From Helcococcus sueciensis DSM 17243 (GTDB lineage: Bacteria > Bacillota > Clostridia > Tissierellales > Peptoniphilaceae), in contig NZ_AUHK01000014.1 of assembly GCF_000423145.1 (NCBI RefSeq), forward strand, positions 1-51,444: a stretch of 51,444 bases of DNA, given 5' to 3'. The notes under the pieces were generated by a model that was not told the DNA's origin, made no database searches, and worked only from the letters and a program-made list of their open reading frames with translations. How positions within the stretch are numbered: position 1 is the first letter of the stretch; every line of letters starts with the position of its first letter. Shown here one piece after another: positions 10,138-19,259 of the stretch. The position numbers and the translations under genes were made by a program.

Positions 10138-10829
10138 TGAACGGGCAAAAGTTTGTTGAGTGGTTTTTCAGTTTTTCAGAAAAAGTGGTTGCTTATGTAA
10201 TCAATGTTTTCTTTGTAATATTATTTGCACTACCATTATTGTTAGTGGATTTAACATTCAAAGAAGACATGATTAAAACTCCGCTAATCTTTATACCACT
10301 CGTTACATTATATTTAGTAGCTTTGAAATGCACAATATACGCTGGATATTCAGTGTTTATTAAAGATGGATATTATTACAAACCTTATTTTCTAAAATCG
10401 TTAGTAGATAGATTCTTATTAAATTATTTATTTAATTTGGTTTGTATAAGCTTATTATATGTAGGTTTAAATAGTGTATATATAATGACTCAAGAGATTA
10501 GTAAATTATTTTATTTAATATTTTTTATGATAATACTTTTATTAGTTCCATTACTTTTATACACTAATATGCAATTTGCTATTTATGAAAAAACTAGTAT
10601 AAGGGATATGATAAATAATTCTATACTATTGACATTTATGTATGGGATTATTTCTATAATAATTGCGGTTGCATTTTCATATTTAGTTTATAGATTTCAA
10701 TTTAATCCATTTTTAGTAGTTGTAGTAGGTATACCTGCTATATCTGCAATATTAGTATACGTGCATACACTTATTGAGAAAAATCAAAAAAATAGAAGGA
10801 GTAAGTATGAAAAAGCAAAAAATGTCTAG
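10137..10829 (+). CDS. YesL-like (DUF624) membrane protein
   Basis: A 230-residue hydrophobic protein with about five or six membrane segments and a basic C-terminal tail. The start ATG shares its A with the last base of the ATPase stop, indicating translational coupling. Length, hydropathy and position beside LplB/LplC-type permeases match the DUF624/YesL family, commonly found in oligosaccharide ABC operons and of unknown biochemical role. It also overlaps the next gene by 23 bp. A function in assembly or regulation of the transporter is only inference. Confidence 0.65.
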   Translation: MNGQKFVEWFFSFSEKVVAYVINVFFVILFALPLLLVDLTFKEDMIKTPLIFIPLVTLYLVALKCTIYAGYSVFIKDGYYYKPYFLKSLVDRFLLNYLFNLVCISLLYVGLNSVYIMTQEISKLFYLIFFMIILLLVPLLLYTNMQFAIYEKTSIRDMINNSILLTFMYGIISIIIAVAFSYLVYRFQFNPFLVVVVGIPAISAILVYVHTLIEKNQKNRRSKYEKAKNV

Positions 10830-11751
10830 AGACAGAAGAAAACGTAATAATCAGATTGCTTTATTTACTATACCTGGATTTATTTGGATGATGGTATTTA
10901 GTTATCTTCCAATGTTTGGGTTACTTATAGCTTTCAAAGATTTCAAAAACACTACAGGTGACTTTATTTCAAGTTTATTTGCTAGTGAATGGACATTAAA
11001 AAATTTCAGAATATTTTTCACTTCAAAAGATGCTGGACTAATTTTAAGAAATACAATTTTTTATAATCTAGTATTTATGATCTTAAATATTGTGGTTCCA
11101 TTATTGATAGCTATTATGCTACATGAATTATTACAAAAAAGAATGGCTAAAGTTTATCAAACAGCTTCATTCTTACCATATTTCCTATCATGGATAGTTA
11201 TTTCATATTCAATATATGCATTATTAAGTCCACAAACAGGTTTAGTTAATAAAATAATTGCATTCTTTGGCGGGGAAGGAGTTGACTGGTATAGAACACC
11301 AAAATATTGGCCGTTCATATTCACATTCTTAAGTGTGTGGAAGAACTTGGGATATAATACAATTATTTACTTGGCAGCACTTACAGGAATTGATAAATCA
11401 TTATATGAAGCCGCATCTATAGATGGTGCTTCAAAGATGCAACAAGCAAAATATATTACAGTTCCATTGTTGACACCTGTAATTATAATTATCTTTATCT
11501 TAGGTCTTGGTTCAATATTTAGATCAGACTTCGGTTTGTTCTATCACATACCAATAACTGGTGGTGGTACAGCTGCGCTAAGAAATGTTTCAGAAGTTAT
11601 CGATACATATATTTATAAATTATTGATACAAAGTCAAAATATAAGTCAATCAGCGGCTATTTCATTTGTACAATCAGTAATAGGATTTACTTTAATATTC
11701 TTTGCTAATAAGATTGTTAAGAGATATGACCCTGATAGAGCGATTTACTAG
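10807..11751 (+). CDS. Oligosaccharide ABC permease (LplB/UgpA type)
   Basis: A 314-residue inner-membrane permease with six predicted membrane segments and the permease EAA loop EAASIDGASKMQQAKYITVP that contacts the ATPase. The basic N-terminus MKKQKMSRDRRKRNN is typical of LplB-like proteins. The ATG at 10807 is chosen because GAAGGAG (10795-10801) precedes it; the frame extends 33 bp further without a ribosome site. The LplB/LplC class imports complex oligosaccharides, and the pneumococcal N-glycan importer belongs to it, which suits the surrounding glycosidases. Confidence 0.88.
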   Translation: MKKQKMSRDRRKRNNQIALFTIPGFIWMMVFSYLPMFGLLIAFKDFKNTTGDFISSLFASEWTLKNFRIFFTSKDAGLILRNTIFYNLVFMILNIVVPLLIAIMLHELLQKRMAKVYQTASFLPYFLSWIVISYSIYALLSPQTGLVNKIIAFFGGEGVDWYRTPKYWPFIFTFLSVWKNLGYNTIIYLAALTGIDKSLYEAASIDGASKMQQAKYITVPLLTPVIIIIFILGLGSIFRSDFGLFYHIPITGGGTAALRNVSEVIDTYIYKLLIQSQNISQSAAISFVQSVIGFTLIFFANKIVKRYDPDRAIY

Positions 11752-11763
11752 AAGGAGGGATAT

Positions 11764-12681
11764 ATGGCTAAAAGAAAATATAAAGATAGTACAGCTATAT
11801 CAAATGGTACAAATGTATTATTTCATATTATATTAATTGCAGTTGCTGTAATGTGCGTATTCCCATTACTTTACGTAGTTTCAATATCCGTATCTACAAA
11901 AGAATCTATACAAAGACACGGATATCAATTGATTCCTTCAGAATTTACACTAGCAGCGTACAAAACATTACTTTCAGGTGGGACAAGTATTATAAGAAAC
12001 TTCTTAAACTCAGTTGCCGTTACAGTTATAGGGACTATATGTGGTTTAGGAGTTATCACGACATATGCGTATGCTATGTCTAGAAATGATTTTGCTTATA
12101 GAAAATTCTTCAATACGGTAGCTTTTATACCAATGCTATTTAGTGGTGGTATGGTTGCTAACTATATAGTAATGATAAGATTCTTGGGGTTAAGAGATAA
12201 TCCTCTTGCTTTACTATTACCGCTCATGTTTAATACGTTTTATTTAGTTGTTATGAGAACTTTCTTCCAAACATCAGTTCCATTCTCACTAATTGAAGCG
12301 GCCATGATTGATGGTGCATCAGAGTTTTCTATATTCTTCAAAATTGTTTTACCGATTTCATTGCCAGGTATTGCAACAATAGGACTTTTCCTAACTCTTG
12401 CGTACTGGAATGACTGGTTCAATGCTATGATGTATCTTGAAACTAATTCTGAATGGACTACACTTCAATATCTACTAATTCAAGTACAAAAAACTATTGA
12501 AAATGTTGTTCTAAAAGGAAGTCAAATGGGTTCTGCAGCAAAAGACGTTATGAAGGATTTACCTTCTGACGGTATAAGAATGGCGATCGTAGTAATTACT
12601 ACATTACCAATTGCTTTATCATATCCATTCTTCCAAAGATACTTCGTACAAGGTTTAACACTTGGAGCAGTTAAAGAATAA
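11764..12681 (+). CDS. Oligosaccharide ABC permease (LplC/YtcP type)
   Basis: A 305-residue partner permease with six membrane segments and the loop EAAMIDGASEFSIFFKIVLP. The C-terminus YFVQGLTLGAVKE is characteristic of LplC/YtcP proteins. A strong AAGGAGGG ribosome site fills the 12-bp gap to the preceding permease. Together with that permease, the ATPase and the lipoprotein below it should form a complete importer. Confidence 0.9.
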   Translation: MAKRKYKDSTAISNGTNVLFHIILIAVAVMCVFPLLYVVSISVSTKESIQRHGYQLIPSEFTLAAYKTLLSGGTSIIRNFLNSVAVTVIGTICGLGVITTYAYAMSRNDFAYRKFFNTVAFIPMLFSGGMVANYIVMIRFLGLRDNPLALLLPLMFNTFYLVVMRTFFQTSVPFSLIEAAMIDGASEFSIFFKIVLPISLPGIATIGLFLTLAYWNDWFNAMMYLETNSEWTTLQYLLIQVQKTIENVVLKGSQMGSAAKDVMKDLPSDGIRMAIVVITTLPIALSYPFFQRYFVQGLTLGAVKE

Positions 12682-12700
12682 TTAGAAATTAAATATAAAC

Positions 12701-12740
12701 AAAAATATCTGTTAGAAATTTTTCTGCAGATATTTTTTTT
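12701..12740 (+). terminator. Intrinsic terminator after permease operon
   Basis: An 11-bp stem (12701-12711 with 12727-12737; core AAATATCTG / CAGATATTT) is followed by a T run. It separates the permeases from the receptor gene, which therefore has its own expression signals. Confidence 0.8.
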
Positions 12741-12837
12741 AGAAGTCAGAAAATATAATGATTAGTGATTAATAAAAATCTTACAAATTATTTACAAAAT
12801 GAAAATAGTTGCAGAGCGATAAATCAAAGGGTAAAAT

Positions 12838-12855
12838 TTTGAAAACGTATTCTAA
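12838..12855 (+). promoter_or_regulatory. cre-like catabolite repression site before receptor gene
   Basis: The core TGAAAACGTATTCT with its AT-rich flanks matches the 18-bp cre consensus WWTGNAARCGNWWWCAWW at every position but one (final A is T). A TATGAT -10-like element lies at 12859-12864, so a bound CcpA would cover the -35 region. This implies glucose repression of the receptor. The assignment rests on sequence match only. Confidence 0.55.
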
Positions 12856-12957
12856 TGTTATGATATCGTTGCCAAACTTTCAAATTAATAGTAAAATAAT
12901 CTTGTGAGGATGATAGATGACTATCACAATCAAAAACAAATATATCAGGAGGATGAT

Positions 12958-14442
12958 ATGAAGAAATTAGTAGCTTTACTACTAGCGTTAGTATTAGTAT
13001 TCTCATTTGTTGCATGTTCTCCATCAAAAGATGGTGGTGATACAGGTAAAGAAACGAATACTGAAACATCAAAAGAAGGTGGCGAAACAGCTGATGTACC
13101 AGTAATTAAATATATGGTATTAGCTGGAGGAACTGGAAAAGACAAGATTGAAGAAGCATTGAATAAAAGATTAGATGAATTAGATGCTGGATATCATGTA
13201 AGTCTTATCGTTTATGGTTGGGACAACTATGCTGAAAAAGTTGGTTTATCAGCAAGAGGAGCTGCAGCTGACGAAGAAATTTTTGACTTAGCAACTACAG
13301 CTTCATGGTTAGGACCTTACTTAACATTAGTTAACGAAGAAACATTATTAGACTTAACACCATATCTAGATGCTCAACCAGAATTGAAAGAATCATTATC
13401 TGAATCTTCATTAAAAGGTGCTACAGTTAATGGCGGAATATATGGTATTCAAACTATAATTGACGGTACACCAATGGCTAGAGACTACTATGGTTGGAAC
13501 GTAGCTGAATTAGAAAAAATTGGTAAAACTATTGAAGATGTTAAAGACATCGATACAATTGAAGGTTTAGAACCAATTCTTAAAGCTTACAAAGAAAAAT
13601 TCCCAGAAAAATATCCATTAAGAGGTGGTGGTGGATTAGCATTCAGAAGAATTAACTTAATCACTACTAAACCAGATGGCTCATATGAAATCAACAATGT
13701 ATATGAACAAGATTGGTTAAAAGAAAAATTTGAAGTAACAGCTAAATACTTAGAAGCTGGATACTTACATCCTGAAGCAGGATATGAAAAAGCTGAAGAA
13801 GCTCAAAAACCTGCAGATCAATGGTTAGTATTTAAGGCTGAAGGTGAACCAGGTGCTGGTTCTACATGGACAGAACAAAATGAAACACCTGTATACATGA
13901 CACCTGCTGCTGAAGATACAGTAGTTTACTCAAACATAGTTCAAGGTAAATTAACATCTGTTTACAGACATACAAAATATCCAGAACAAGCAGTTGACTT
14001 TATAGCTAAAGCTAAATTTGATGAACAAATTCAAAATATATTAGCTTGGGGTATTGAAGGAGAAACATACACAGTAGAAGACGGAAAAGCTACTTGGGTA
14101 GAAGGTCAAGAAATTTGGAATCCATGGCAAAATCAATGGTCAAATGACGTAAGAATTCCTTCATCAGAAGGTGAAGCTGTAAATTCACCAGAAATGCAAG
14201 CTTTAATCGAACGTCACAACAAACCATTAATACCTGCAGCAGACTTAGGATTCTTACCATCTGCTGAATTACAAGAAAAAATGGATCAAGTTGGAGCAGC
14301 TACAAATGATCATATGACAGACGTTCAAAACGGTAGATTCGCTTCTTATGAAGTAATGCTTAAAGAAGCTAAAGATGCTGGTGTTGACGAAGTAGTAGAA
14401 AAATTAAAAGAAGAATTTGAAGCTTGGAAAGCTGAACAATAA
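12958..14442 (+). CDS. Oligosaccharide-binding lipoprotein of the ABC importer
   Basis: A 494-residue extracellular receptor. The signal peptide MKKLVALLLALVLVFSFVAC ends in lipobox V-A-C, so Cys20 should be lipidated, followed by a Ser/Gly/Glu-rich linker and an LplA/YtcQ-type extracellular binding domain. AGGAGG directly precedes the ATG at 12958; the frame is open 54 bp further but without a ribosome site. It lies in its own transcription unit with a cre-like site and a strong terminator, and its codons are more GCT/GAA-rich than its neighbours, both consistent with the higher expression expected of a receptor. The ligand is inferred to be an N-glycan-like oligosaccharide. Confidence 0.88.
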   Translation: MKKLVALLLALVLVFSFVACSPSKDGGDTGKETNTETSKEGGETADVPVIKYMVLAGGTGKDKIEEALNKRLDELDAGYHVSLIVYGWDNYAEKVGLSARGAAADEEIFDLATTASWLGPYLTLVNEETLLDLTPYLDAQPELKESLSESSLKGATVNGGIYGIQTIIDGTPMARDYYGWNVAELEKIGKTIEDVKDIDTIEGLEPILKAYKEKFPEKYPLRGGGGLAFRRINLITTKPDGSYEINNVYEQDWLKEKFEVTAKYLEAGYLHPEAGYEKAEEAQKPADQWLVFKAEGEPGAGSTWTEQNETPVYMTPAAEDTVVYSNIVQGKLTSVYRHTKYPEQAVDFIAKAKFDEQIQNILAWGIEGETYTVEDGKATWVEGQEIWNPWQNQWSNDVRIPSSEGEAVNSPEMQALIERHNKPLIPAADLGFLPSAELQEKMDQVGAATNDHMTDVQNGRFASYEVMLKEAKDAGVDEVVEKLKEEFEAWKAEQ

Positions 14443-14450
14443 TAAAATTT

Positions 14451-14474
14451 AGGGCTGGCAACAGCCCTTTTTTT
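14451..14474 (+). terminator. Intrinsic terminator after receptor gene
   Basis: Perfect stem AGGGCTG / CAGCCCT with a GCAA tetraloop and at least seven T. A TATAAT at 14492-14497 just beyond it could serve the GH38 gene, but no convincing -35 is visible, so GH38 may partly depend on read-through. Confidence 0.92.
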
Positions 14475-14549
14475 ATAAATTATTCTGATATTATAATTTA
14501 TAAAAATACTAGGATGAATTATAAAAGGATTTTATTTTTTGGAGGAATT

Positions 14550-17183
14550 ATGAAAAAGAAAGTGCACATTGTATCACATTCTCACTGGGATAGAGAATGG
14601 TATTTACCATTTGAAAATCATAGAATGAGACTTGTAGATTTAATAGATGGAATTATTGAAGCGTCTAAAGATAATAGATTTATAAATTTCCAATTAGATG
14701 GTCAATATTTACCTATAGAGGATTATTTAGAAGTTAAACCTCAAAATAGAGAAATTGTGTATCAATTAGTTCGAGAAGGAAAGATTAAAGTGGGACCTTG
14801 GTTTATATTACAAGATTCATTTTTAACATCTGGTGAATCTAATGTAAGAAATCTTGAAATTGGTATGAGAAAAACTGAAGAAATTGGCGTGCCAGCTAAG
14901 ATAGGTTATTTCCCAGACACATTTGGAAATATAGGTCAAGCTCCTCAAATACTTAAAAAAGCTGGAATTGACAATGCATATTTCGGTAGAGGGGTAAAAG
15001 CTACTGGTTTTGCAAATGTGGTATTTGAAGATTATACATCTAAAAATTCTGAACTCTACTGGAAATCTCCTGATGGTTCAAAAGTTTTAGGAATACTTTT
15101 TGCAAACTGGTATTGTAATGGTGTAGATATCCCTTATGAAACTGATTTATTAAGAACCTATATGGATAAAAAAATTGAAGATATGGAAAAATATGCTTCA
15201 ACAAGGCATCTATTGCTTATGAATGGATGTGACCATTCACCAGTTCAAAAAAATATCGGTGAAATTATAGAAAAATTAAACACAATGTATGATGATTATG
15301 AATTTGTACATTCAGATCTAGAAACATATGCTAAAGAAGTTGGAGAAGAAGTTGATTCTGATGAATTAGATGTAGTTGAAGGGGAACTTAGAAGCCAAAC
15401 AACTGATGGATGGGGAACACTTACAAATACATCATCATCAAGATATGATTTGAAATGGATGAATAAAAATATTGAAATGAGACTTGAAGAAGTGGTTCAA
15501 CCTCTTTATACAATGCTTATGGAAAAAGAAAAGTATCCATATTCCAAAATTGACTATGTTTATAGACATTTAATGAATAATCATCCTCATGATAGTATTT
15601 GTGGCTGCTCAATAGACTCTGTTCATGACACAAATGTTAGAAGATTTAAGGATTGTTTAGAAATTTTAGACTATCTTGAAGATGAAGCTAGAATATACTT
15701 AAGCGAAAATATAATAAATGAATATGAAGAAGATTATGTATTTACAGTTGTAAACACAACTGCGTATCATCAAAGAAAAATTGCTAGCGTTAAGATAGAT
15801 TTTGATAAAAGAAGATTTAGAGGATTTGAATACAGAGAAATTATAGATGAGTTAAAAGCATTAAAATTACCTAGATTCCAAGTAGTAGATGATAATGGTA
15901 GCTATGATACATTCATTAATGATCTAGGCGTAAACTTTGGATTTGACTTACCAGAAAATATGTTTAGAATTGGTTATTATTCAAGACAAATAGAAGTTAA
16001 ATTTATGCTAGAACTAGATCCTTTTGAAAGAAGAGAATTTAGACTTAAAGAATTAGAAGGATATTATAGCGAACCAGAAGAATTGAATACAAGGGATATT
16101 GAAACTAATTATTATAAAGTACACATAAATGATAATGCTACACTTGATATTCAAGATAAAAGAACAAACAAACTTTATAAAAATGTATTGATGCTAGAAG
16201 ATAGCGGAGATATCGGTAATGAATATATTTACAAACAATCATATGATGAAAAAATAGTAAAAAGTAGTGAAATGCTTTCATATAGCGTAGAAAAACTCAC
16301 TACAAAAGGCTATGTAATAAGAATACATGAAAAACTTACAATTCCAAAATCTGCAGAAGATTTATTAGCAGAAGAGCAAAGATATTTGGTTGATATAAAA
16401 GAAAGAAAATCTGGAAGATCAGAAGAAACTGTTGATTTGATAGTGTACAAAAAAATCACAATAGATGAACTTTCTCCAACTATTTATACGAGAATTAAAC
16501 TAAAGAACAATGCAAAAGATCATAGATTGAGAATATTGTTTGGACACGATATTGAAACAGAAAATGTATATGCTGAAAGTATATTTGAAGTTGCAAAAAG
16601 AGAAGCATATCCACCTAAAACATGGGAAAATCCAGACTATTCACAAAACTTAAATAGATTTGTAATGGTTAAAGATGAAAATGGTGGATTTACAGTATCT
16701 ACTATTGGTGTGCAGGAATATGAACAAAAAGATGAAGGTTTATATCTAACATTATATAGATCAACAGGAGAAATGGGAGATTGGGGACATTTCCCTACTA
16801 TAGATTCTCAATTAATGGATAAAGAGATGGTATTTAAGTTTAATTTAGATTTCTTCGCAAAAGATTATTATTCATCATGGCAAAGAGTAATAGGAAATAG
16901 AGTCCCATATTTTACAGCACAAATAGGTAAAACTGGAACAAAAATAGGGAAGGATAAAAAGGTAGATATAGATATAAAATCAAACACTTTTTCAACGCTT
17001 TATAGAAACTTTGATGGAGAAGCGATACTTCGTATTTATAATCCAGATAATATTACCCATAGAATTGGAAATGTAAATGGAGAATTTTACAATATCTTGG
17101 GAACAAAAGCTGTTGATCAAGGCGAATATGATAAATCTTATTTAAACCCGTTTGAAATTAGAACATTAAAAATGGAGGAATAG
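14550..17183 (+). CDS. GH38 alpha-mannosidase
   Basis: An 877-residue retaining, zinc-dependent alpha-mannosidase. The family's metal/active-site motifs are visible: HSHWDREWY (H12 and D14 as zinc ligands), D123 in GYFPDTFGN (nucleophile and ligand), and NNHPHDSICGCSID (distal His ligand). The C-terminal half is beta-rich, as in bacterial GH38 enzymes. There is no signal peptide. The start at 14550 follows GGAGG (14541-14545); an in-frame ATG at 14514 lacks a ribosome site. Streptococcal relatives release alpha-1,3-linked mannose from N-glycans. Together with the adjoining GH125 it should strip the alpha-mannose branches from imported glycans. Confidence 0.92.
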   Translation: MKKKVHIVSHSHWDREWYLPFENHRMRLVDLIDGIIEASKDNRFINFQLDGQYLPIEDYLEVKPQNREIVYQLVREGKIKVGPWFILQDSFLTSGESNVRNLEIGMRKTEEIGVPAKIGYFPDTFGNIGQAPQILKKAGIDNAYFGRGVKATGFANVVFEDYTSKNSELYWKSPDGSKVLGILFANWYCNGVDIPYETDLLRTYMDKKIEDMEKYASTRHLLLMNGCDHSPVQKNIGEIIEKLNTMYDDYEFVHSDLETYAKEVGEEVDSDELDVVEGELRSQTTDGWGTLTNTSSSRYDLKWMNKNIEMRLEEVVQPLYTMLMEKEKYPYSKIDYVYRHLMNNHPHDSICGCSIDSVHDTNVRRFKDCLEILDYLEDEARIYLSENIINEYEEDYVFTVVNTTAYHQRKIASVKIDFDKRRFRGFEYREIIDELKALKLPRFQVVDDNGSYDTFINDLGVNFGFDLPENMFRIGYYSRQIEVKFMLELDPFERREFRLKELEGYYSEPEELNTRDIETNYYKVHINDNATLDIQDKRTNKLYKNVLMLEDSGDIGNEYIYKQSYDEKIVKSSEMLSYSVEKLTTKGYVIRIHEKLTIPKSAEDLLAEEQRYLVDIKERKSGRSEETVDLIVYKKITIDELSPTIYTRIKLKNNAKDHRLRILFGHDIETENVYAESIFEVAKREAYPPKTWENPDYSQNLNRFVMVKDENGGFTVSTIGVQEYEQKDEGLYLTLYRSTGEMGDWGHFPTIDSQLMDKEMVFKFNLDFFAKDYYSSWQRVIGNRVPYFTAQIGKTGTKIGKDKKVDIDIKSNTFSTLYRNFDGEAILRIYNPDNITHRIGNVNGEFYNILGTKAVDQGEYDKSYLNPFEIRTLKMEE

Positions 17184-18463
17184 TGAAAGAATTAGTTCAA
17201 GGATTAATTGATAAAGTAAATAATTCAGATATGGTTTCGGACAAAATAAAAAAGATGTTTGAAACAGCAATAAATAACACATTTACTACAACGATAAAAA
17301 TAACAGATAGAGATGATGCCTTTGTAATTACAGGGGATATAGACGCTATGTGGCTAAGAGATTCAGCAGGGCAAATCAGACCTCTCTTTTATATTGATAA
17401 TGATGGAGCAAATGATTTAATTAAAAAAGTATTAAAAAGACAATGGTTTAGTATTGAAAAAGATACTTATGCTAATGCTTTTAATGAGACAGCAAGTGGT
17501 AAAGAGTGGAATAAGTACGATATTACAGAACACAATCCATGGGTATGGGAAAGAAAATATGAGCTTGATTCATTAGCATATATTATGCAGATTGCACACT
17601 TGTACTATGAAAAAACAAAAGATGAATCATTTTTTGATGAAGATTTTTTAAGAGTGTTAAGAATTTTAGTTGATCAAATAGAGCTTGAACAAGATCATTC
17701 AAAATCTCCATACTATTTTGAAAGACCTGAAGCATGGGCTCCTACTGACACACTAAGAGGTGGAAAAAATGGAACTCCTGTAGGATATACAGGTATGAGC
17801 TGGACAGGATTTAGACCAAGCGATGATAGCTGTGTTTATCAATACTTAGTACCAGCAAATGCTTTTACTGTAGTTTCACTTAGACGACTTTCAAAAGTTT
17901 TATCAGAAATAAAATCAATAAATGATGATGAATTAATAGCAAAAATGGAAAGACTTGCGAATGAAATTGACAAAGGGATTAAAGACTTTGCATTAATGGA
18001 ATCTAAAGAACATGGTGAAATTTTAGCATACGAAGTAGACGGACTTGGAAATCAACTATTTATGGATGATGCAAATGTGCCAAGTTTACTTTCTCTATCA
18101 TATTTAGAATATTTTGATAATGATGATAAATTATATCAATCTACTAGAAATGCTGTTTTATCTAAAGAAAATCCTTTATATTTCGAAGGAAAATTTGCTA
18201 AAGGTGTAGGATCAAATCATACTCCTGACAACTATATTTGGCATATTGCTTTATCAATACAAGCAATGACAACAGATGATAGAAAAGAAATAGAACGAAT
18301 TTTAGAATATTTTGAAAAAACTGATGCAGGAACTAATTTATTGCATGAAGGATTCCATAAGGATAATCCAGAAGAGTATACTAGAGATTGGTTCTCATGG
18401 TCAAATTCACTATTTTGTGAAGCTGTACTTAGATATATAGGAGTAAAGATGATAAAAGCCTAG
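17183..18463 (+). CDS. GH125 exo-alpha-1,6-mannosidase
   Basis: A 426-residue (alpha/alpha)6-barrel enzyme of GH125. The family motif GDIDAMWLRDS is at 51-61, with APTDTLRGG and SWTGFRPSDDS further on and DWFSWSNSLFCE near the C-terminus. It starts at GTG 17183, which shares its first base with the GH38 stop codon; the ribosome site GGAGGA lies inside the GH38 tail. GH125 enzymes act specifically on alpha-1,6-mannose, complementing GH38. The stop codon lies inside the convergent terminator stem. Confidence 0.92.
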   Translation: MKELVQGLIDKVNNSDMVSDKIKKMFETAINNTFTTTIKITDRDDAFVITGDIDAMWLRDSAGQIRPLFYIDNDGANDLIKKVLKRQWFSIEKDTYANAFNETASGKEWNKYDITEHNPWVWERKYELDSLAYIMQIAHLYYEKTKDESFFDEDFLRVLRILVDQIELEQDHSKSPYYFERPEAWAPTDTLRGGKNGTPVGYTGMSWTGFRPSDDSCVYQYLVPANAFTVVSLRRLSKVLSEIKSINDDELIAKMERLANEIDKGIKDFALMESKEHGEILAYEVDGLGNQLFMDDANVPSLLSLSYLEYFDNDDKLYQSTRNAVLSKENPLYFEGKFAKGVGSNHTPDNYIWHIALSIQAMTTDDRKEIERILEYFEKTDAGTNLLHEGFHKDNPEEYTRDWFSWSNSLFCEAVLRYIGVKMIKA

Positions 18464-18479
18464 CAGGCTAGGCTTTATC
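18451..18479. terminator. Bidirectional terminator between GH125 and RpiR genes
   Basis: AAAGCCTAG (18455-18463) pairs with CTAGGCTTT (18468-18476) around a 4-nt loop. The stop codons of both convergent genes (18461-18463 plus, 18468-18470 minus) are part of the stem, so the two genes are separated by only 4 bp. Confidence 0.8.
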
Positions 18480-19211
18480 TCTTTGTGAATAGATTTCACA
18501 AATTATATCTATGTAAATTAATAATGGTGCCATTTTAGAAATTGAATATTGATGGGTTGAATAATTAGGAACCTTTATATAATAATCAGATAATTCTTCA
18601 AGTCGGGTATTATTTTCACCGGAAATTGAAAGAATTTTAGCATTGTGATCTCGGGCTGCTTTAGCTCCTTTAACGATATTATCATTTTCACCTGATAGGG
18701 ATAGACAAATCATTAAAGAGTTTTCTTTTAAGTTAGCAGTGAGCATATCTATTCTATATGGTTCTTTAGCGTAGTCTGTATTATATAATCCTAATTCACC
18801 TAGTTTATATATAAATTCGTTGGCTAACAATCCACTAGATCCAATACCAACGACAATTATTTTATTGAATTTATCTAAATTTTGAATAATTTCTACAATG
18901 TCATCATCTAATTCATCTATATAGTTAATAATAGAAGAGTATCTATCTTGAGTGATGTAATTGAATGAAGTATCATCATTACTTAGAGCGTATTTTAATT
19001 CAGTAAAACCATTAAATCCAAGTTTTTGGGAAAATCTAGTTATTGAAGAATTTGAAATAAAAAACTCATGCGCAAAAGTATTGATATCTGATTCAGCTAT
19101 ATTAAAGTCACTTTTTTTGAGTTTTTCTAAAATTGATTTCTCAAGATTTGACAATGAAACATTGTTTCTAGAAACAATATTCATAATATAATTATATGAT
19201 TTATTTGCCAT
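18468..19211 (-). CDS. RpiR/MurR-family transcriptional regulator
   Basis: A 247-residue sugar-phosphate-sensing regulator. An N-terminal RpiR-type helix-turn-helix (about 1-75, with ISNSSITRFSQKLGFNGFTELK) precedes a SIS domain (about 105-235; VVGIGSSGLLANEF, CLSLSGENDNIVKGA) that usually binds phosphosugars such as GlcNAc-6-P or ManNAc-6-P. It is divergent from the ROK kinase across a 48-bp gap. In that gap the reverse strand has TATAAT about 15 bp before AAGGAGA. Autoregulation and control of the kinase operon, and possibly of the whole glycan island, is inferred from position. Confidence 0.88.
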   Translation of the reverse strand: MANKSYNYIMNIVSRNNVSLSNLEKSILEKLKKSDFNIAESDINTFAHEFFISNSSITRFSQKLGFNGFTELKYALSNDDTSFNYITQDRYSSIINYIDELDDDIVEIIQNLDKFNKIIVVGIGSSGLLANEFIYKLGELGLYNTDYAKEPYRIDMLTANLKENSLMICLSLSGENDNIVKGAKAARDHNAKILSISGENNTRLEELSDYYIKVPNYSTHQYSISKMAPLLIYIDIICEIYSQRDKA

Positions 19212-19259
19212 ATTTTCTCCTTATGTAATATTATAGCAAATAATTCGGTAGGAGGTAAA
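19212..19259. promoter_or_regulatory. Divergent control region, rpiR-type gene and ROK operon
   Basis: Forty-eight bases carry both ribosome sites (AAGGAGA minus, TAGGAGG plus). A TATAAT reads on the minus strand near 19230, with a poor -35 (TTACCT) 17 bp upstream. No clear plus-strand -35/-10 pair is visible, so the kinase promoter may overlap. This is a natural place for an RpiR operator. Confidence 0.45.

Noticed and set aside
14514-14549. Upstream start for the GH38 gene at 14514
   Set aside because: It has no ribosome site, and GGAGG is placed correctly for the ATG at 14550, after which the family motif HSHWD begins within ten residues.
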